Of a stretch of 37,013 nt of DNA, positions 1-8,202 are shown one piece after another. The position numbers and the translations under genes are program-made. The DNA is from an uncultured beta proteobacterium (GTDB lineage Bacteria; Pseudomonadota; Gammaproteobacteria; Burkholderiales; Rhodocyclaceae). The notes beneath the pieces were generated by a model. It made no database searches, was not told the origin of the DNA, and saw only the letters and a list, made by a program, of their open reading frames with translations. How positions within the stretch are numbered: the first letter of the stretch is position 1; each line of letters begins with the position of its first letter. Location of the stretch: positions 1 through 37,013 of the forward strand of contig CAISOB010000014.1 in assembly GCA_903886975.1 (NCBI GenBank), read 5' to 3'.

Positions 1-281
1 GTCCTACAATTCTCTTCGCATGCATGGCCCGCCTCCATCAACGTTTGGTCACCGAGATGAAGGACTTATCGGCACCATGCATGCACCTCTTTACCTAACC
101 CAATGTTTCTTCTCGTTTGTTCGAGGGGAAACCTCAGGGACGGACCACGATTGTTTCTGGGTGATCCCACTATTCTTGCAGTTAACCCGCCGTTTTCCAG
201 CGCTTCCTGCCTGAAAGTATCGGGGCCGCAAGCACGGACAGACAAAATTGCTTTTGCGCCATCAGCCAGTTACGGGGAATG
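1..281. other. left-edge stretch without a recognisable gene
   Basis: Several short overlapping frames are open here on the plus strand, but none has a Shine-Dalgarno sequence at a suitable distance or a recognisable motif. I see no RNA gene and no clear terminator for the antitoxin gene that ends at 282 on the minus strand. Confidence 0.4.
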
Positions 282-572
282 TCAACCATCCAGTTTCGCC
301 GCTTCGGACGCCGCCTTCATGAGAGTCGCCTCGGGCACGCCGCTCTCGCGAAGCTTGTCGATCAGACGGCCGATCGCCGACCCCTCCAGGCGCTCGATGT
401 CTTCACGCAGGCCGGCCCCGACGTATGCGCGCAGCAGGGTCTGATAGCCGGAAAAGCCTCGCAAGGGCGCTATGCGCTTCATGTCGGTCACCACGTCTTC
501 AGGCATCCGCAATGTGACCGAGATCATCACCCGGTCTTTTGCCAGCCGTTTCTTAATTGTCTCCATCTTCAT
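282..572 (-). CDS. brnA: BrnA/CopG-like antitoxin of a type II toxin-antitoxin pair
   Basis: A 96-residue protein that probably neutralises the BrnT-like toxin encoded just upstream and represses the shared promoter. The first 30 residues are basic. They are followed by a strand-helix-helix-like stretch (VMISVTLRMPEDVV, then GYQTLLRAYVGAGL) resembling the DNA-binding part of BrnA/CopG antitoxins. I chose the ATG at 572 because AAAGGA lies about 7 nt upstream; the open frame extends further 5' but only through the toxin gene. The start overlaps the toxin 3' end by 20 nt, so translation is probably coupled. Toxin-first order is the usual brnT-brnA order. The antitoxin subfamily is less certain than the toxin, since CopG and BrnA domains look alike at this length. 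Confidence 0.72.
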   Translation of the reverse strand: MKMETIKKRLAKDRVMISVTLRMPEDVVTDMKRIAPLRGFSGYQTLLRAYVGAGLREDIERLEGSAIGRLIDKLRESGVPEATLMKAASEAAKLDG

Positions 573-855
573 AGCATTTCCTTTCCGCCGCTTCGGCTTT
601 GCGCGCCGAGATGATTCGAATGTACTCATCCTCAACGATAAGGTGGACGACGAACAGGATCCGAAAGCTGAAGTCACATCCCAAGGCCCCGTCGCGCAGT
701 TCACTGTCGCTTGAGGCATCCTGGTATTTCAGGAACGGATCGAAGAAGACTTGCGCGGCATGCTCGAACGAAACGCCGTGCTTCTCCACGTTGAGCCTGG
801 CCTTGTCCGAATTCCAGCGAAATCGAATGCCCTGCAATTCGTATTCGATGTCCAT
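553..855 (-). CDS. brnT: BrnT family ribonuclease toxin (DUF497)
   Basis: A 100-residue protein. The family consists of small RelE-fold ribonucleases that cleave RNA and stop growth until bound by BrnA. Family marks in order: RWNSDKARLNVEKHGVSFEHA near residues 13-32 (usual form W-D-x-x-K-x-x-x-N-x-x-KHG-V-S-F-x-x-A), VFFDP, a central hydrophobic strand FRILFVVH, and the C-terminal RIISARKAEAAERKCYEDG (usual RIISAR-x-A-x-x-x-E-R-x-x-Y). Length is normal for the family. The ATG at 855 has no Shine-Dalgarno sequence, and the -10 box ends only 6 nt before it, so the message is probably leaderless. The 3' end overlaps the antitoxin start by 20 nt. Assignment is secure; activity is inferred. Confidence 0.88.
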   Translation of the reverse strand: MDIEYELQGIRFRWNSDKARLNVEKHGVSFEHAAQVFFDPFLKYQDASSDSELRDGALGCDFSFRILFVVHLIVEDEYIRIISARKAEAAERKCYEDGDN

Positions 856-861
856 TGGGCG

Positions 862-892
862 AGTATACGCGTCGTATTGCTATTGTCAATAC
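862..892 (-). promoter_or_regulatory. promoter and operator of the brnT-brnA operon
   Basis: Read on the minus strand, TTGACA (889-884) and TATACT (867-862) are separated by 16 bp. A perfect inverted repeat GTATTG-N7-CAATAC (874-892) covers the -35 box and part of the spacer, where antitoxin autorepression is expected. Transcription should start at about 854-856, on or next to the toxin ATG. Confidence 0.7.
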
Positions 893-1006
893 ACTTCATT
901 GTCCGGGCCCGTGTCCCTTGAGATCCTCCGCGGCTTGTCCGCCGCCGACGGTTGCGCCGACCACGCCGGTGCTATCCTTCGATTACAACCAACCGGAGAT
1001 CAGGCC

Positions 1007-1828
1007 ATGCGAAGAAGAGCCTGGGTGATTCTCGCTTTGCTCGCTCTAGGCGCGACGCTGGCCGGCGCACTGGCCGCTTATTTCCTGCTCAACCGGCCGG
1101 CCGAGCCGCTCGTCGCGGAGGAATTCATACCGCCGCCGCGGGTCCAGCCGGTGCCCGTCCCGCCGCCCGCGCCGGCCGAACCGGCGATCGCGCATCCGCT
1201 CGCCGAGGCGCCGGCACAGACGCCGCTGCCCGAGCTCGAGCAAAGCGATGCAATTATCGTCGAGGCGCTGCGCGCGGTGCTCGGCAAAAACTGGAAAGAC
1301 CTGCTGCTGCCCGACGCGCTCATCCGCAATTCTGTCGCCACAGTGGACGCGCTGCCGCGGCCGTACCTGCCGGCGCGCATCGTGCCGATCAAACGGGTGG
1401 CGGGCGCTTTCATCACTGAGGGACAGGGCGACGAGCGAGCTATCGGCGCAGCCAATCGCGACCGCTACAACGCCATGGTCCGGCTCATCGAGGCGGTCGA
1501 TAGCGCGAGGCTGGTCGCCGTCTATCGCGAGTTCTACCCGCTCTTCCAGCGCGCCTATGTCGAACTCGGTTACCCGAGTGCCTATTTCAACGACCGCCTG
1601 ATCGAGGCGATCGACGATCTGCTCGCCGCGCCGTCGCCCGCGGAGCCGATCCGGCTGGTGCAGCCCAAGGTCCTCTACCGATACGCCGACGAACAACTCG
1701 AAGCGCTTTCCGCAGGACAGAAGATCATGATCCGCATCGGCCGCGACAATGCCGAGCCGCTCAAGACCAAGCTGCGCGAGATCCGCAAAAATCTCGTGCG
1801 AGCCCCGTCGGATGCGACGTCCCGCTGA
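1007..1828 (+). CDS. DUF3014 domain protein, membrane-anchored
   Basis: A 273-residue protein. Residues 1-30 are two arginines followed by one hydrophobic helix (WVILALLALGATLAGALAAYFLL), probably an uncleaved signal anchor. A Pro/Ala/Glu-rich linker follows to about residue 75. The rest is a soluble domain that resembles DUF3014, with LPELEQSDAIIVEALRAVL, a region near LLLPDALIRNSVATVDALPR, and a C-terminal YRYADEQLEALSAGQKIMIRIG. The ATG at 1007 is preceded by GGAG about 9 nt upstream; the frame is open much further 5' but only over the antisense of the toxin gene. The domain probably faces the periplasm. The biochemical function of the family is unknown, and the neighbouring aminotransferase gene gives no hint. 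Confidence 0.78.
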   Translation: MRRRAWVILALLALGATLAGALAAYFLLNRPAEPLVAEEFIPPPRVQPVPVPPPAPAEPAIAHPLAEAPAQTPLPELEQSDAIIVEALRAVLGKNWKDLLLPDALIRNSVATVDALPRPYLPARIVPIKRVAGAFITEGQGDERAIGAANRDRYNAMVRLIEAVDSARLVAVYREFYPLFQRAYVELGYPSAYFNDRLIEAIDDLLAAPSPAEPIRLVQPKVLYRYADEQLEALSAGQKIMIRIGRDNAEPLKTKLREIRKNLVRAPSDATSR

Positions 1829-1924
1829 GCGTAATCTCACCGAGCGCGATTTCAATTCCCCGCGCAAATGCCCGCATGCTAAGCTGTGCGATTAAACTTT
1901 CACTGCCCTTTTTCGGAGACGACC

Positions 1925-3052
1925 ATGCCTGGACTATTGCCCGACGTTGACCCTGACGGTTTGCTCGAGTACTCGGTTGTCTATACCGACCGCGCCCTTA
2001 ATCACATGTCCGCAAAATTCCAGGGCGTGATGCGCGACATCTCGCGCATTCTCAAGCAAGTTTATAACGCGAATTCGGCCATCGTCGTTCCGGGCAGCGG
2101 CACATTCGGCATGGAAGCGGTGGCCCGACAATTTGCCACCGGCAAGAAATGCCTGGTCATCCGCAACGGCTGGTTCAGTTTCCGCTGGAGCCAGATCTTC
2201 GACGCCGGCAAGATCCCCGCCGAGACCACCGTGCTTAAGGCGCGCACGATCGAAGCAGGCCGGCAGGCCGCTTTTGCGCCGCCGCCGATCGCCGAAGTCG
2301 TCGCCGCCATTCGCGACAAGAAGCCCGATCTGGTTTTCGCCCCGCACGTTGAGACCGCGTCCGGAATGATTCTGCCCGACGCCTATCTGCGCGCTGTCAG
2401 CGATGCCGTGCACGCCGTCGGTGGTCTGTTCGTCCTCGACTGCGTCGCCTCCGGCACGATCTGGGTCGACATGGTGAAGAGCGGCGTCGACATCCTGATC
2501 ACCGCGCCGCAGAAAGGCTGGAGCAGTCCGCCGTGCTGCGCCCTGGTGATGCTCGGCAAGGAAGCGCGCGCGCGAATCGACGGCACGGCCAGCACCAGCT
2601 ATTCTTGTGACCTGAAAAAGTGGCTGCAGATCATGGAGGCCTACGAGAACGGCGGTCACGCTTACCACGCGACGATGCCGACCGACGCCCTCGCGGTATT
2701 GTGCGAGGTGATGAAAGAAACCGAACGCTACGGTTTTGCGAGAGTCCGCGACGAGCAGCAGGTGCTCGGCAACGAGGTGCGCGCCCTGCTCGTGCGCAAA
2801 GGCTTCAAGAGCGTCGCCGCCGAAGGCTTCCAGGCACCGGGCGTGGTGGTCAGCTATACCGATGACGCGGATATTCAGAACACCAAGAAGTTCCTCCGGC
2901 TCGGTTTGCAGACCGCCGCGGGCGTCCCGCTGCAATGCGACGAACCCGCCGATTACAAGACCTTCCGCATCGGACTTTTCGGTTTGGACAAGTTGCACAA
3001 CATCAAGCGCACGGTGCAGCACCTGGAGCACGCGTTGAATCGTATCGGCTAG
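1925..3052 (+). CDS. class V PLP-dependent aminotransferase (alanine-glyoxylate / serine-pyruvate type)
   Basis: A 375-residue fold-type I PLP enzyme that probably transfers an amino group between a small amino acid (Ala or Ser) and a 2-oxo acid such as glyoxylate or pyruvate. Visible marks: VVPGSGTFGMEAVARQF near residues 54-70 (phosphate-binding region), LFVLDCVASGTIW with the Asp that contacts the pyridine nitrogen, and TAPQKGWSSPP with Lys197 as the likely Schiff-base lysine. The C-terminal FRIGLFGL resembles the usual FRIGHMG motif with His replaced by Leu. The start has GGAG about 8 nt upstream. Close relatives are often annotated as alanine-glyoxylate aminotransferase; the substrate cannot be fixed from sequence. 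It faces the convergent MFS gene across 30 bp. Confidence 0.85.
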   Translation: MPGLLPDVDPDGLLEYSVVYTDRALNHMSAKFQGVMRDISRILKQVYNANSAIVVPGSGTFGMEAVARQFATGKKCLVIRNGWFSFRWSQIFDAGKIPAETTVLKARTIEAGRQAAFAPPPIAEVVAAIRDKKPDLVFAPHVETASGMILPDAYLRAVSDAVHAVGGLFVLDCVASGTIWVDMVKSGVDILITAPQKGWSSPPCCALVMLGKEARARIDGTASTSYSCDLKKWLQIMEAYENGGHAYHATMPTDALAVLCEVMKETERYGFARVRDEQQVLGNEVRALLVRKGFKSVAAEGFQAPGVVVSYTDDADIQNTKKFLRLGLQTAAGVPLQCDEPADYKTFRIGLFGLDKLHNIKRTVQHLEHALNRIG

Positions 3053-3082
3053 TCTGCAAACTGCGCGGCGAACTGCGCGGCA

Positions 3083-4264
3083 TCAGGCCGCTTTGGCCCC
3101 GGGCTTGAGTCCCCACGCCGCGCGCGTGCCGCCGGCCACGGTTGCGCCGACAACCCAGAAGACGCTGGCCACGCCGATGATCGCGCCCGTCGTGCCGAAC
3201 AGCATCGGCATCAGCACCCCGGAACTGGTGATGGTCAGCATGCGCAGACCCAGGGCTTCACCATGGCGGTTTTCGGGCGTGATCTGGTGCATGGCGCTGA
3301 GGATCATCGGTTGCACCGAACCGAGGGCAAAACCAAGCAGAACCGAACAAGTACCCATCGCCAGCGGCGAATGCAGCAGCGGGTAGATGCCGAACAACAG
3401 GGCCGTCGCGGCCATCGAAGCGGTGATCACCGCCCATTCCTGCAGGCGCGCGGCGATGATCGGCATGACCACGCGGATGATCGTCGTGGCGACGGCGAAC
3501 GCGCCGAGGATGGTGCCGATCACTGAGGCGCTGAAACCGCGTTCGTGGCCGAGTATCGGCAGGATGAAGGTGTGCACGTCCCAACATGACGAAAGCATCC
3601 AGTTGATCAGCAGCAGGCGGCGCATTTGCGGCTCGGCCAGCAAATCCCACGAGTGCAGGCTGGCGTCGCCCGTCGCGCGATCGTGTAGCGGCAGCTCGGG
3701 CGTCTTGCGCACGCAGTACCACGAGGCCAGCGGCAGCGCCGCCATGACCGCGAAAGCGGCGCGGAAGCCGGCATTGTCGATCAGCAGCCCGGCGCAGAAG
3801 GGCCCAACGAAATTGGCAATCGACGGCGCGATGGCCAGCCAGCTGAAAACTTGCCTGAGCTGCAGCGCGTCGCTCGCCATGCGGCTGACATGGCGCTGCA
3901 GCGCGATCACGGCGCAGCCGGTCGCGCCGCCGGAAAACAGGGCGGCAACGCAAAGCGCCGGGAATGCCGACCAGTGCGCCGGCCACAAAGCAGCAAGTCC
4001 GATGCCGATGACGGTAAAGGCCACGCTGATGCCCACCGGCCGCTTGAGGCTGTTGCGATCGGCATAGCGCCCGGCGGGCAAAGACAGGAAGACCTGCGGC
4101 AGTGCAAAAAACGCCAACAGCACGCCGACCGCCAGCGCACTCTGCCCCTGGCGCAGCGCCAGCAATGGCGCTGCCATGCGCACGCCGGACATGCTGCCAT
4201 GGATGCATACCTGGACGGCGATCAGGCGTACCAGCGACCAGTTCAAGCGGATTCCGGGCTTCAT
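3083..4264 (-). CDS. MFS transporter
   Basis: A 393-residue inner-membrane carrier with about twelve hydrophobic segments. The loop between helices 2 and 3 reads PAGRYADRNSLKRPVG, a variant of the MFS motif G-x-x-x-D-R-x-G-R-R. A charged central loop near residues 190-210 (VRKTPELPLHDRATGDASLH) separates the two halves. Length is normal. It lies 107 nt downstream of the SDR gene on the same strand and might be read with the msrPQ-SDR series, although the gap could hold its own promoter. Substrate unknown; drug-efflux-like and metabolite-export-like carriers look alike at this level. Confidence 0.85.
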   Translation of the reverse strand: MKPGIRLNWSLVRLIAVQVCIHGSMSGVRMAAPLLALRQGQSALAVGVLLAFFALPQVFLSLPAGRYADRNSLKRPVGISVAFTVIGIGLAALWPAHWSAFPALCVAALFSGGATGCAVIALQRHVSRMASDALQLRQVFSWLAIAPSIANFVGPFCAGLLIDNAGFRAAFAVMAALPLASWYCVRKTPELPLHDRATGDASLHSWDLLAEPQMRRLLLINWMLSSCWDVHTFILPILGHERGFSASVIGTILGAFAVATTIIRVVMPIIAARLQEWAVITASMAATALLFGIYPLLHSPLAMGTCSVLLGFALGSVQPMILSAMHQITPENRHGEALGLRMLTITSSGVLMPMLFGTTGAIIGVASVFWVVGATVAGGTRAAWGLKPGAKAA

Positions 4265-4371
4265 TCTTATGCTGATTAATTGTCGCGCCGCAATGCAACG
4301 CTGCGGCGCAGCGGCTGCCGCACGTGCGCGGGGCTCCCCCCGCTGCCCTGCACTATAGCCGAAGCCCCGTG

Positions 4372-5142
4372 CTAAAGAAACATTCCGCCCGACGCCTCGA
4401 TACGTTGCGCGTTGATCCAGCGGTTATCGTCGGACAGCAGCGAGGCGATGACGCCGCCGATGTCGTCCGGTACGCCGGCGCGGCCGAGTGCCGTCTGGCT
4501 GGCGATGTGCGCGTTGAGCTGCGCATTGTCGCGCACGGCGCCGCCGCCGAAATCGGTTTCGATGGCGCCCGGCGCGACCACATTGACCGCGATGCCGCGC
4601 ACGCCGAGCTCCTTGGCCTGGTAGCGCGTCAGCACTTCGATCGCCCCCTTCATCGCGCCGTATGCGGCGAAGCCCGGCAGCGCGAAACGCGCAAGACCGC
4701 TCGAAAGATTGACGATGCGGCCGCCGTCGGCGATCAGCGGCAGCAAGGCCTGGGTCAGGAAGAAAGGACCTTTGAGGTGAACGGCCATGAGTTCGTCGAA
4801 TTGCGCTTCGGTCGTCTCGGCAAACGGCGCAGTGATGCCGATGCCGGCGTTGTTGACTAGGAAGTCGAAATCCTTGCGCTGCCAATCGGCGGCGAGCGCC
4901 TCTTTGACCGCGTCGGCGAAAGCCGCGAAAGTCTGGCTCCTCGCCACATCGAGCTGCAAGGCAAGCCCACGGCCGCCGAGCGCCGCGATCTCGGCCACGA
5001 CCTCCTTCGCTTCTTCCTGCTGGCGTCGATAGGTGAGAATCACATCGACCTCCTTGCGCGCCAGATGCATCGCCGTGTTACGGCCCAGGCCGCGGCTGCC
5101 GCCGGTAACGATCGCAATTTTCCTGTCCACGCTTGGCTCCAT
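4372..5142 (-). CDS. short-chain dehydrogenase/reductase (SDR)
   Basis: A 256-residue classical SDR. It has the nucleotide-binding motif TGGSRGLGRN (residues 14-23), the structural NNAG motif, the catalytic Ser in VNLSSG and the Tyr/Lys pair in YGAMKG. The arginine-rich TYRRQQEE after the second strand suggests NADP(H) preference. The C-terminal part (GRAGVPDDIGGVIASLLSDDNRWINAQRIEASGG) is the usual SDR tail. The start lies only 6 nt after the msrQ stop, so it is probably co-transcribed and translationally coupled with msrPQ, with no obvious Shine-Dalgarno of its own. The substrate is unknown; 3-oxoacyl-ACP reductase-like annotation would be over-specific. Confidence 0.88.
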   Translation of the reverse strand: MEPSVDRKIAIVTGGSRGLGRNTAMHLARKEVDVILTYRRQQEEAKEVVAEIAALGGRGLALQLDVARSQTFAAFADAVKEALAADWQRKDFDFLVNNAGIGITAPFAETTEAQFDELMAVHLKGPFFLTQALLPLIADGGRIVNLSSGLARFALPGFAAYGAMKGAIEVLTRYQAKELGVRGIAVNVVAPGAIETDFGGGAVRDNAQLNAHIASQTALGRAGVPDDIGGVIASLLSDDNRWINAQRIEASGGMFL

Positions 5143-5148
5143 TTCGAT

Positions 5149-5772
5149 TCAGCCCGATCCGGCTTCGGCGGGCTTCTTCAGCGCGCGGCTAAGCTCGCGC
5201 CTGGCCGCCCACCAGAGTCGCAGTCCGAGCAATGCGGCAACGACGCTGGCATAAATGCTGACGGTGGAAAAATCGTTCTTGCCGGCCTTGTGCCACCAGT
5301 AGTGCAGGATCGCGGCGACGGCGATCAGATACACCAGGCGATGCAGGCGAACCCAGTTGACGCCGAGGCGGCGCATCATCGCCCGGGTTGAAGTCGCGGC
5401 GAGCGGCATCAGCAGGACAAAAGCGGTGAATCCTGCGGCGATGAACGGGCGCTTCAATACGTCGGCCCACATTTCCGCGAGATCGAAGTCGTGGTCGATC
5501 CACAACCAGATCGCAAAGTGCAGCGCCGCATAGAAGAAGCAATACAGCCCGAGCATGCGCCGCAACTTGAGCCACTGCGGCTGGCCGGTGAGCCGCCGCA
5601 GCGGCGTGATGGTCAGCGCCAGACAGAGAAAGACCAGTGCCCAGGTGCCGGTCGAGCGGGTGACGAATTCAAGCGGATTCGCACCCAGGCCGTCGTGCGT
5701 GCCGAGCCAGAACAGCCGCAACAGCGGCAGCAGGCTGGCGGCGAAAACGCAGAGGCGAAACCAGACCGGCAT
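5149..5772 (-). CDS. msrQ: MsrQ, haem membrane subunit of the periplasmic methionine sulfoxide reductase
   Basis: A 207-residue inner-membrane b-type haem protein of the ferric-reductase-like transmembrane family that passes electrons to MsrP. There are about six hydrophobic helices. Candidate haem ligands are the histidines in FYAALHFAIWLWIDHD and in RLHRLVYL / AILHYWWHKAG. I place the start at the ATG at 5772 (MPVWFRLCVFAASLLPLLRL). The frame is open further upstream, but that stretch only covers the msrP 3' end in another frame. The gene begins 14 nt after the msrP stop. Length matches the family. The msrP-msrQ order is the standard operon. Confidence 0.92.
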   Translation of the reverse strand: MPVWFRLCVFAASLLPLLRLFWLGTHDGLGANPLEFVTRSTGTWALVFLCLALTITPLRRLTGQPQWLKLRRMLGLYCFFYAALHFAIWLWIDHDFDLAEMWADVLKRPFIAAGFTAFVLLMPLAATSTRAMMRRLGVNWVRLHRLVYLIAVAAILHYWWHKAGKNDFSTVSIYASVVAALLGLRLWWAARRELSRALKKPAEAGSG

Positions 5773-5786
5773 GAGCTCGCGCGTTT

Positions 5787-6770
5787 TCAGAAGAACCTCT
5801 TCAGGTCCATGCCCGTGTACAGCGACGCGACCTGCTCGGCGTAACCGTTGAACGGCAAGGTCTTCACTTTGGGGCTGAACAGGTCGCCGCTCTCGCCGAT
5901 GCGAAATTCCTTGGCCTGGCTCCAGCGCGGGTGATCGACCGCTGGATTGACGTTGGCATAAAAACCGTATTCGCTCGGCGCCGCGACATGCCAGCTGGTT
6001 TTCGGCTCGGTCTCGGTGAAGCGGATGCGCACGATTGATTTGGCGCTCTTGAAGCCGTACTTCCATGGAACGACGAGGCGCACCGGCGCGCCGTTCTGCT
6101 TCGGCAGGACTTCGCCGTAAAGGCCGAAAGCGAGCAGGGTCAGCGGATTCATCGCCTCATCGAGGCGCAGGCCTTCGACGTAAGGCCAGGCGAGTACCGG
6201 CACCGACACGCCCGGCATCTGTTTCTGGTCGGCGAGCGTGATGAATTCGACGTATTTGGCATCGGCCGTCGGTTCGAGCCGGCGAATCAGTTGCGCGAGC
6301 GGAACGCCGGTCCAGGGAATGACCATAGCCCAGCCTTCGACGCAGCGCAGGCGATAGACACGCTCTTCCAGCGGCGCGAGCTTCATCAGTTCGTCGATGT
6401 CATAGACCTTGGGATTCTTGACGTGGCCTTCGACGGCGACGGTCCACGGCCGGGTGATCAGTGTCTGCGCATGCAGCGCCGGATCGGCCTTGTCGGTGCC
6501 GAATTCATAGTAGTTGTTGTAGGTCGTGGCGTCCTTGTAGCGCGTGAGCTTGTCCTTGGGCAGGTATTGCGCGTTGGCCTTGGCTGCCAGTTTGGCCAGA
6601 CCCGTGGCCGCGCCGGTCTGCGCAAAGGCGCTGCGCGCGAACCACGGCGAGAGCGCCGCGCCGAAAACACCAGCCGCTGCGGCACGAATCAGCGTGCGGC
6701 GTTGTTCGAAAATTTCGCGCGGCGTGATTTCGCTCGCGGCGATTGGCGTCCCCAGCAGGCTGCGCTTCAT
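5787..6770 (-). CDS. msrP: MsrP, periplasmic molybdopterin methionine sulfoxide reductase catalytic subunit
   Basis: A 327-residue Tat-exported enzyme that reduces oxidised methionine in periplasmic proteins, with electrons from MsrQ. The N terminus has a twin arginine at residues 24-25 ([19 protein letters not shown]), ending near ARSAFAQ. The sulfite-oxidase-like Mo-pterin domain follows, with the conserved molybdenum-ligand Cys143 in [15 protein letters not shown]. Also visible are [16 protein letters not shown] and the C-terminal [12 protein letters not shown]. The ATG at 6770 has AGGAGAGAGGC immediately upstream, an excellent ribosome binding site. The twin-arginine motif lacks the usual Phe-Leu-Lys after the arginines but keeps the h-region. 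The gene diverges from the EamA gene across 243 bp. Confidence 0.95.
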   Translation of the reverse strand: MKRSLLGTPIAASEITPREIFEQRRTLIRAAAAGVFGAALSPWFARSAFAQTGAATGLAKLAAKANAQYLPKDKLTRYKDATTYNNYYEFGTDKADPALHAQTLITRPWTVAVEGHVKNPKVYDIDELMKLAPLEERVYRLRCVEGWAMVIPWTGVPLAQLIRRLEPTADAKYVEFITLADQKQMPGVSVPVLAWPYVEGLRLDEAMNPLTLLAFGLYGEVLPKQNGAPVRLVVPWKYGFKSAKSIVRIRFTETEPKTSWHVAAPSEYGFYANVNPAVDHPRWSQAKEFRIGESGDLFSPKVKTLPFNGYAEQVASLYTGMDLKRFF

Positions 6771-7013
6771 GCCTCTCTCCTTTTCGATTCGTTTAGGGTG
6801 ACCATCGATCCCGCGTACGCTGCGACAAAGATCATGGTATCTGAATTTGAACGGCAATTGCCGGCATCGTTCCCTTGCCCGGGCGGCAAGCCGGCGTACA
6901 CGGTAGAATGGGGCTTCACAGCGGGCCACGCCGGTGGCCGTCCTTACAAAAAACAACTCCTCGAAACCTTTTCGCGCGGCCTGCGTGCAGGCGCCCGAAT
7001 CAGCCCGCCCGAC

Positions 7014-7913
7014 ATGCACAAGAAGCACCTCTTCGCCGAGTTCATCCTCGTTCTGGTCGCTATCGTCTGGGGCATCAACCCGCCGGCCATCAAGCTCGGC
7101 CTGCAGTACATCGCGCCGCAACCGTACAATGTCGCGCGCTTCATTGTCGCGAGCTGCGTCGCGCTCCTCGCCCTCTGGCTTTCGGGAACTTACCGCCGGG
7201 TCAGCCGCGCCGATCTATGGATCTTTTGCCGCGTCAGCGCATTCGGCTTCTTCATCTTCCAATTCCTGCTCACCGAGGGCATACAGCGCACGACTTCGGG
7301 CAATGCCTCCTTCATGTTGTGCCTGATGCCGGTGAGCGTGCTGCTGATCAACAAGTTCTACGGGCTCGAGCGGATCACCCGGCCGGTGGTCATCGGCATC
7401 GCCTTTTCGCTGGTCGGCGTCGCGCTGATCGTGATCGGCGCCGGCCGCGAACTGAGCATCGCCAGCGACCATCTGCTCGGCACCCTGCTGATTCTCATCG
7501 CGCAGGTCGCTTACGCGTATTACATGGTTTTCTCGAAAGAGCTGCTCGCGCGCTATTCGAGCTACCAGGTTACCGCCTATCTGATCGTCATGACCAGCGC
7601 GATGCTGCTGGCGCTTTCCGCACCCGACGTGCTGCGCGTGCAGTGGACGCAAGTGCCGGCCATCGCCTGGGCCAGCGTCTTCTTTTCCGGCATTCTCGGT
7701 CTGTGCATCGGCAACTTTCTCTGGATCTGGGGCAGCGGCATCATCGGCACTTCGCGCGTCGCCATCTTCAACAACCTCTCGCCGGTCTTCGCAGTAATAA
7801 CCGCATACTTTCTGCTCGGCGAAACCTTCGGACCCCTGCAGGCCGTCGGCGCCGCGTGCGTTTTCGCCGGCGTCTACATCACGCGCAACCGCGATCGCTT
7901 CCTGAGCAAGTAG
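7014..7913 (+). CDS. EamA/DMT-family permease
   Basis: A 299-residue drug/metabolite transporter with two EamA repeats and about ten hydrophobic helices. The N-terminal [20 protein letters not shown] is the usual start of repeat 1. The C-terminal repeat ends with [34 protein letters not shown], the highly conserved EamA end. I chose the ATG at 7014; no clear Shine-Dalgarno precedes it, and the frame is open upstream, so a GTG or other upstream start cannot be ruled out. The substrate is unknown; family members export amino acids or metabolites. The 243-bp region shared with divergent msrP must hold promoters for both directions, but I could not define one confidently. Confidence 0.85.
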   Translation: MHKKHLFAEFILVLVAIVWGINPPAIKLGLQYIAPQPYNVARFIVASCVALLALWLSGTYRRVSRADLWIFCRVSAFGFFIFQFLLTEGIQRTTSGNASFMLCLMPVSVLLINKFYGLERITRPVVIGIAFSLVGVALIVIGAGRELSIASDHLLGTLLILIAQVAYAYYMVFSKELLARYSSYQVTAYLIVMTSAMLLALSAPDVLRVQWTQVPAIAWASVFFSGILGLCIGNFLWIWGSGIIGTSRVAIFNNLSPVFAVITAYFLLGETFGPLQAVGAACVFAGVYITRNRDRFLSK

Positions 7914-8038
7914 GCGCGCCGGTTTACAATTTCTTACAAATTGCCATCCCCCCTTGGCGGGGAATCTCGCTTAAACTTGCGCTGTAGTTGCTTTGCATGG
8001 TTTCTCCTGTCTTCCACCTCATTGAAATGGAGTCCGAA

Positions 8039-8089
8039 ATGGCCACCAAGAAAAAATCCAAGGGCAAAAAACCCGTCCCGAAGAAGTAG
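8039..8089 (+). CDS. tiny lysine-rich ORF (16 residues), candidate small peptide or sRNA gene
   Basis: ATG at 8039 opens a 16-codon frame, MATKKKSKGKKPVPKK, with eight lysines. GGAG at 8029-8032 sits 6 nt before the ATG; an in-frame ATG at 8027 would give 20 residues but has no ribosome binding site. An 18-bp perfect hairpin with a U-rich 3' arm begins 26 nt after the stop, so this looks like a short transcription unit of its own. It lies between the EamA gene and an ABC exporter gene. It could be a real peptide (nucleic-acid-binding, leader or exported), or the transcript could act as an RNA. The frame is short enough to occur by chance; the good ribosome binding site and the hairpin raise the odds. 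Confidence 0.4.
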   Translation: MATKKKSKGKKPVPKK

Positions 8090-8115
8090 CACCCGACAGG
8101 CCCGGCCTGTCCTGA

Positions 8116-8159
8116 GCAAAACAAGTAAAGCAGGCGCGAGTCTGCTTTACTTGTTTTGC
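8116..8159 (+). terminator. perfect 18-bp inverted repeat, intrinsic (possibly bidirectional) terminator or attenuator
   Basis: GCAAAACAAGTAAAGCAG (8116-8133), an 8-nt loop, then CTGCTTTACTTGTTTTGC (8142-8159). The 3' arm carries TTGTTTT, and its mirror on the other strand does the same. It follows the tiny ORF and precedes the ABC gene ATG at 8203 by only 43 nt, so ABC expression may depend on read-through. Confidence 0.72.
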
Positions 8160-8202
8160 GTGCATGGTTTGCTCGCAACCACCTCCATCGAACCGGTACG
8201 TA

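Noticed and set aside
599..1006. 5' extension of the DUF3014 frame
   Set aside because: It runs antisense to brnT. The signal anchor and ribosome binding site begin at 1007.
6771..7121. 5' extension of the msrP frame
   Set aside because: The Tat signal and a strong ribosome binding site lie at 6770, and the extension overlaps the divergent EamA promoter region.
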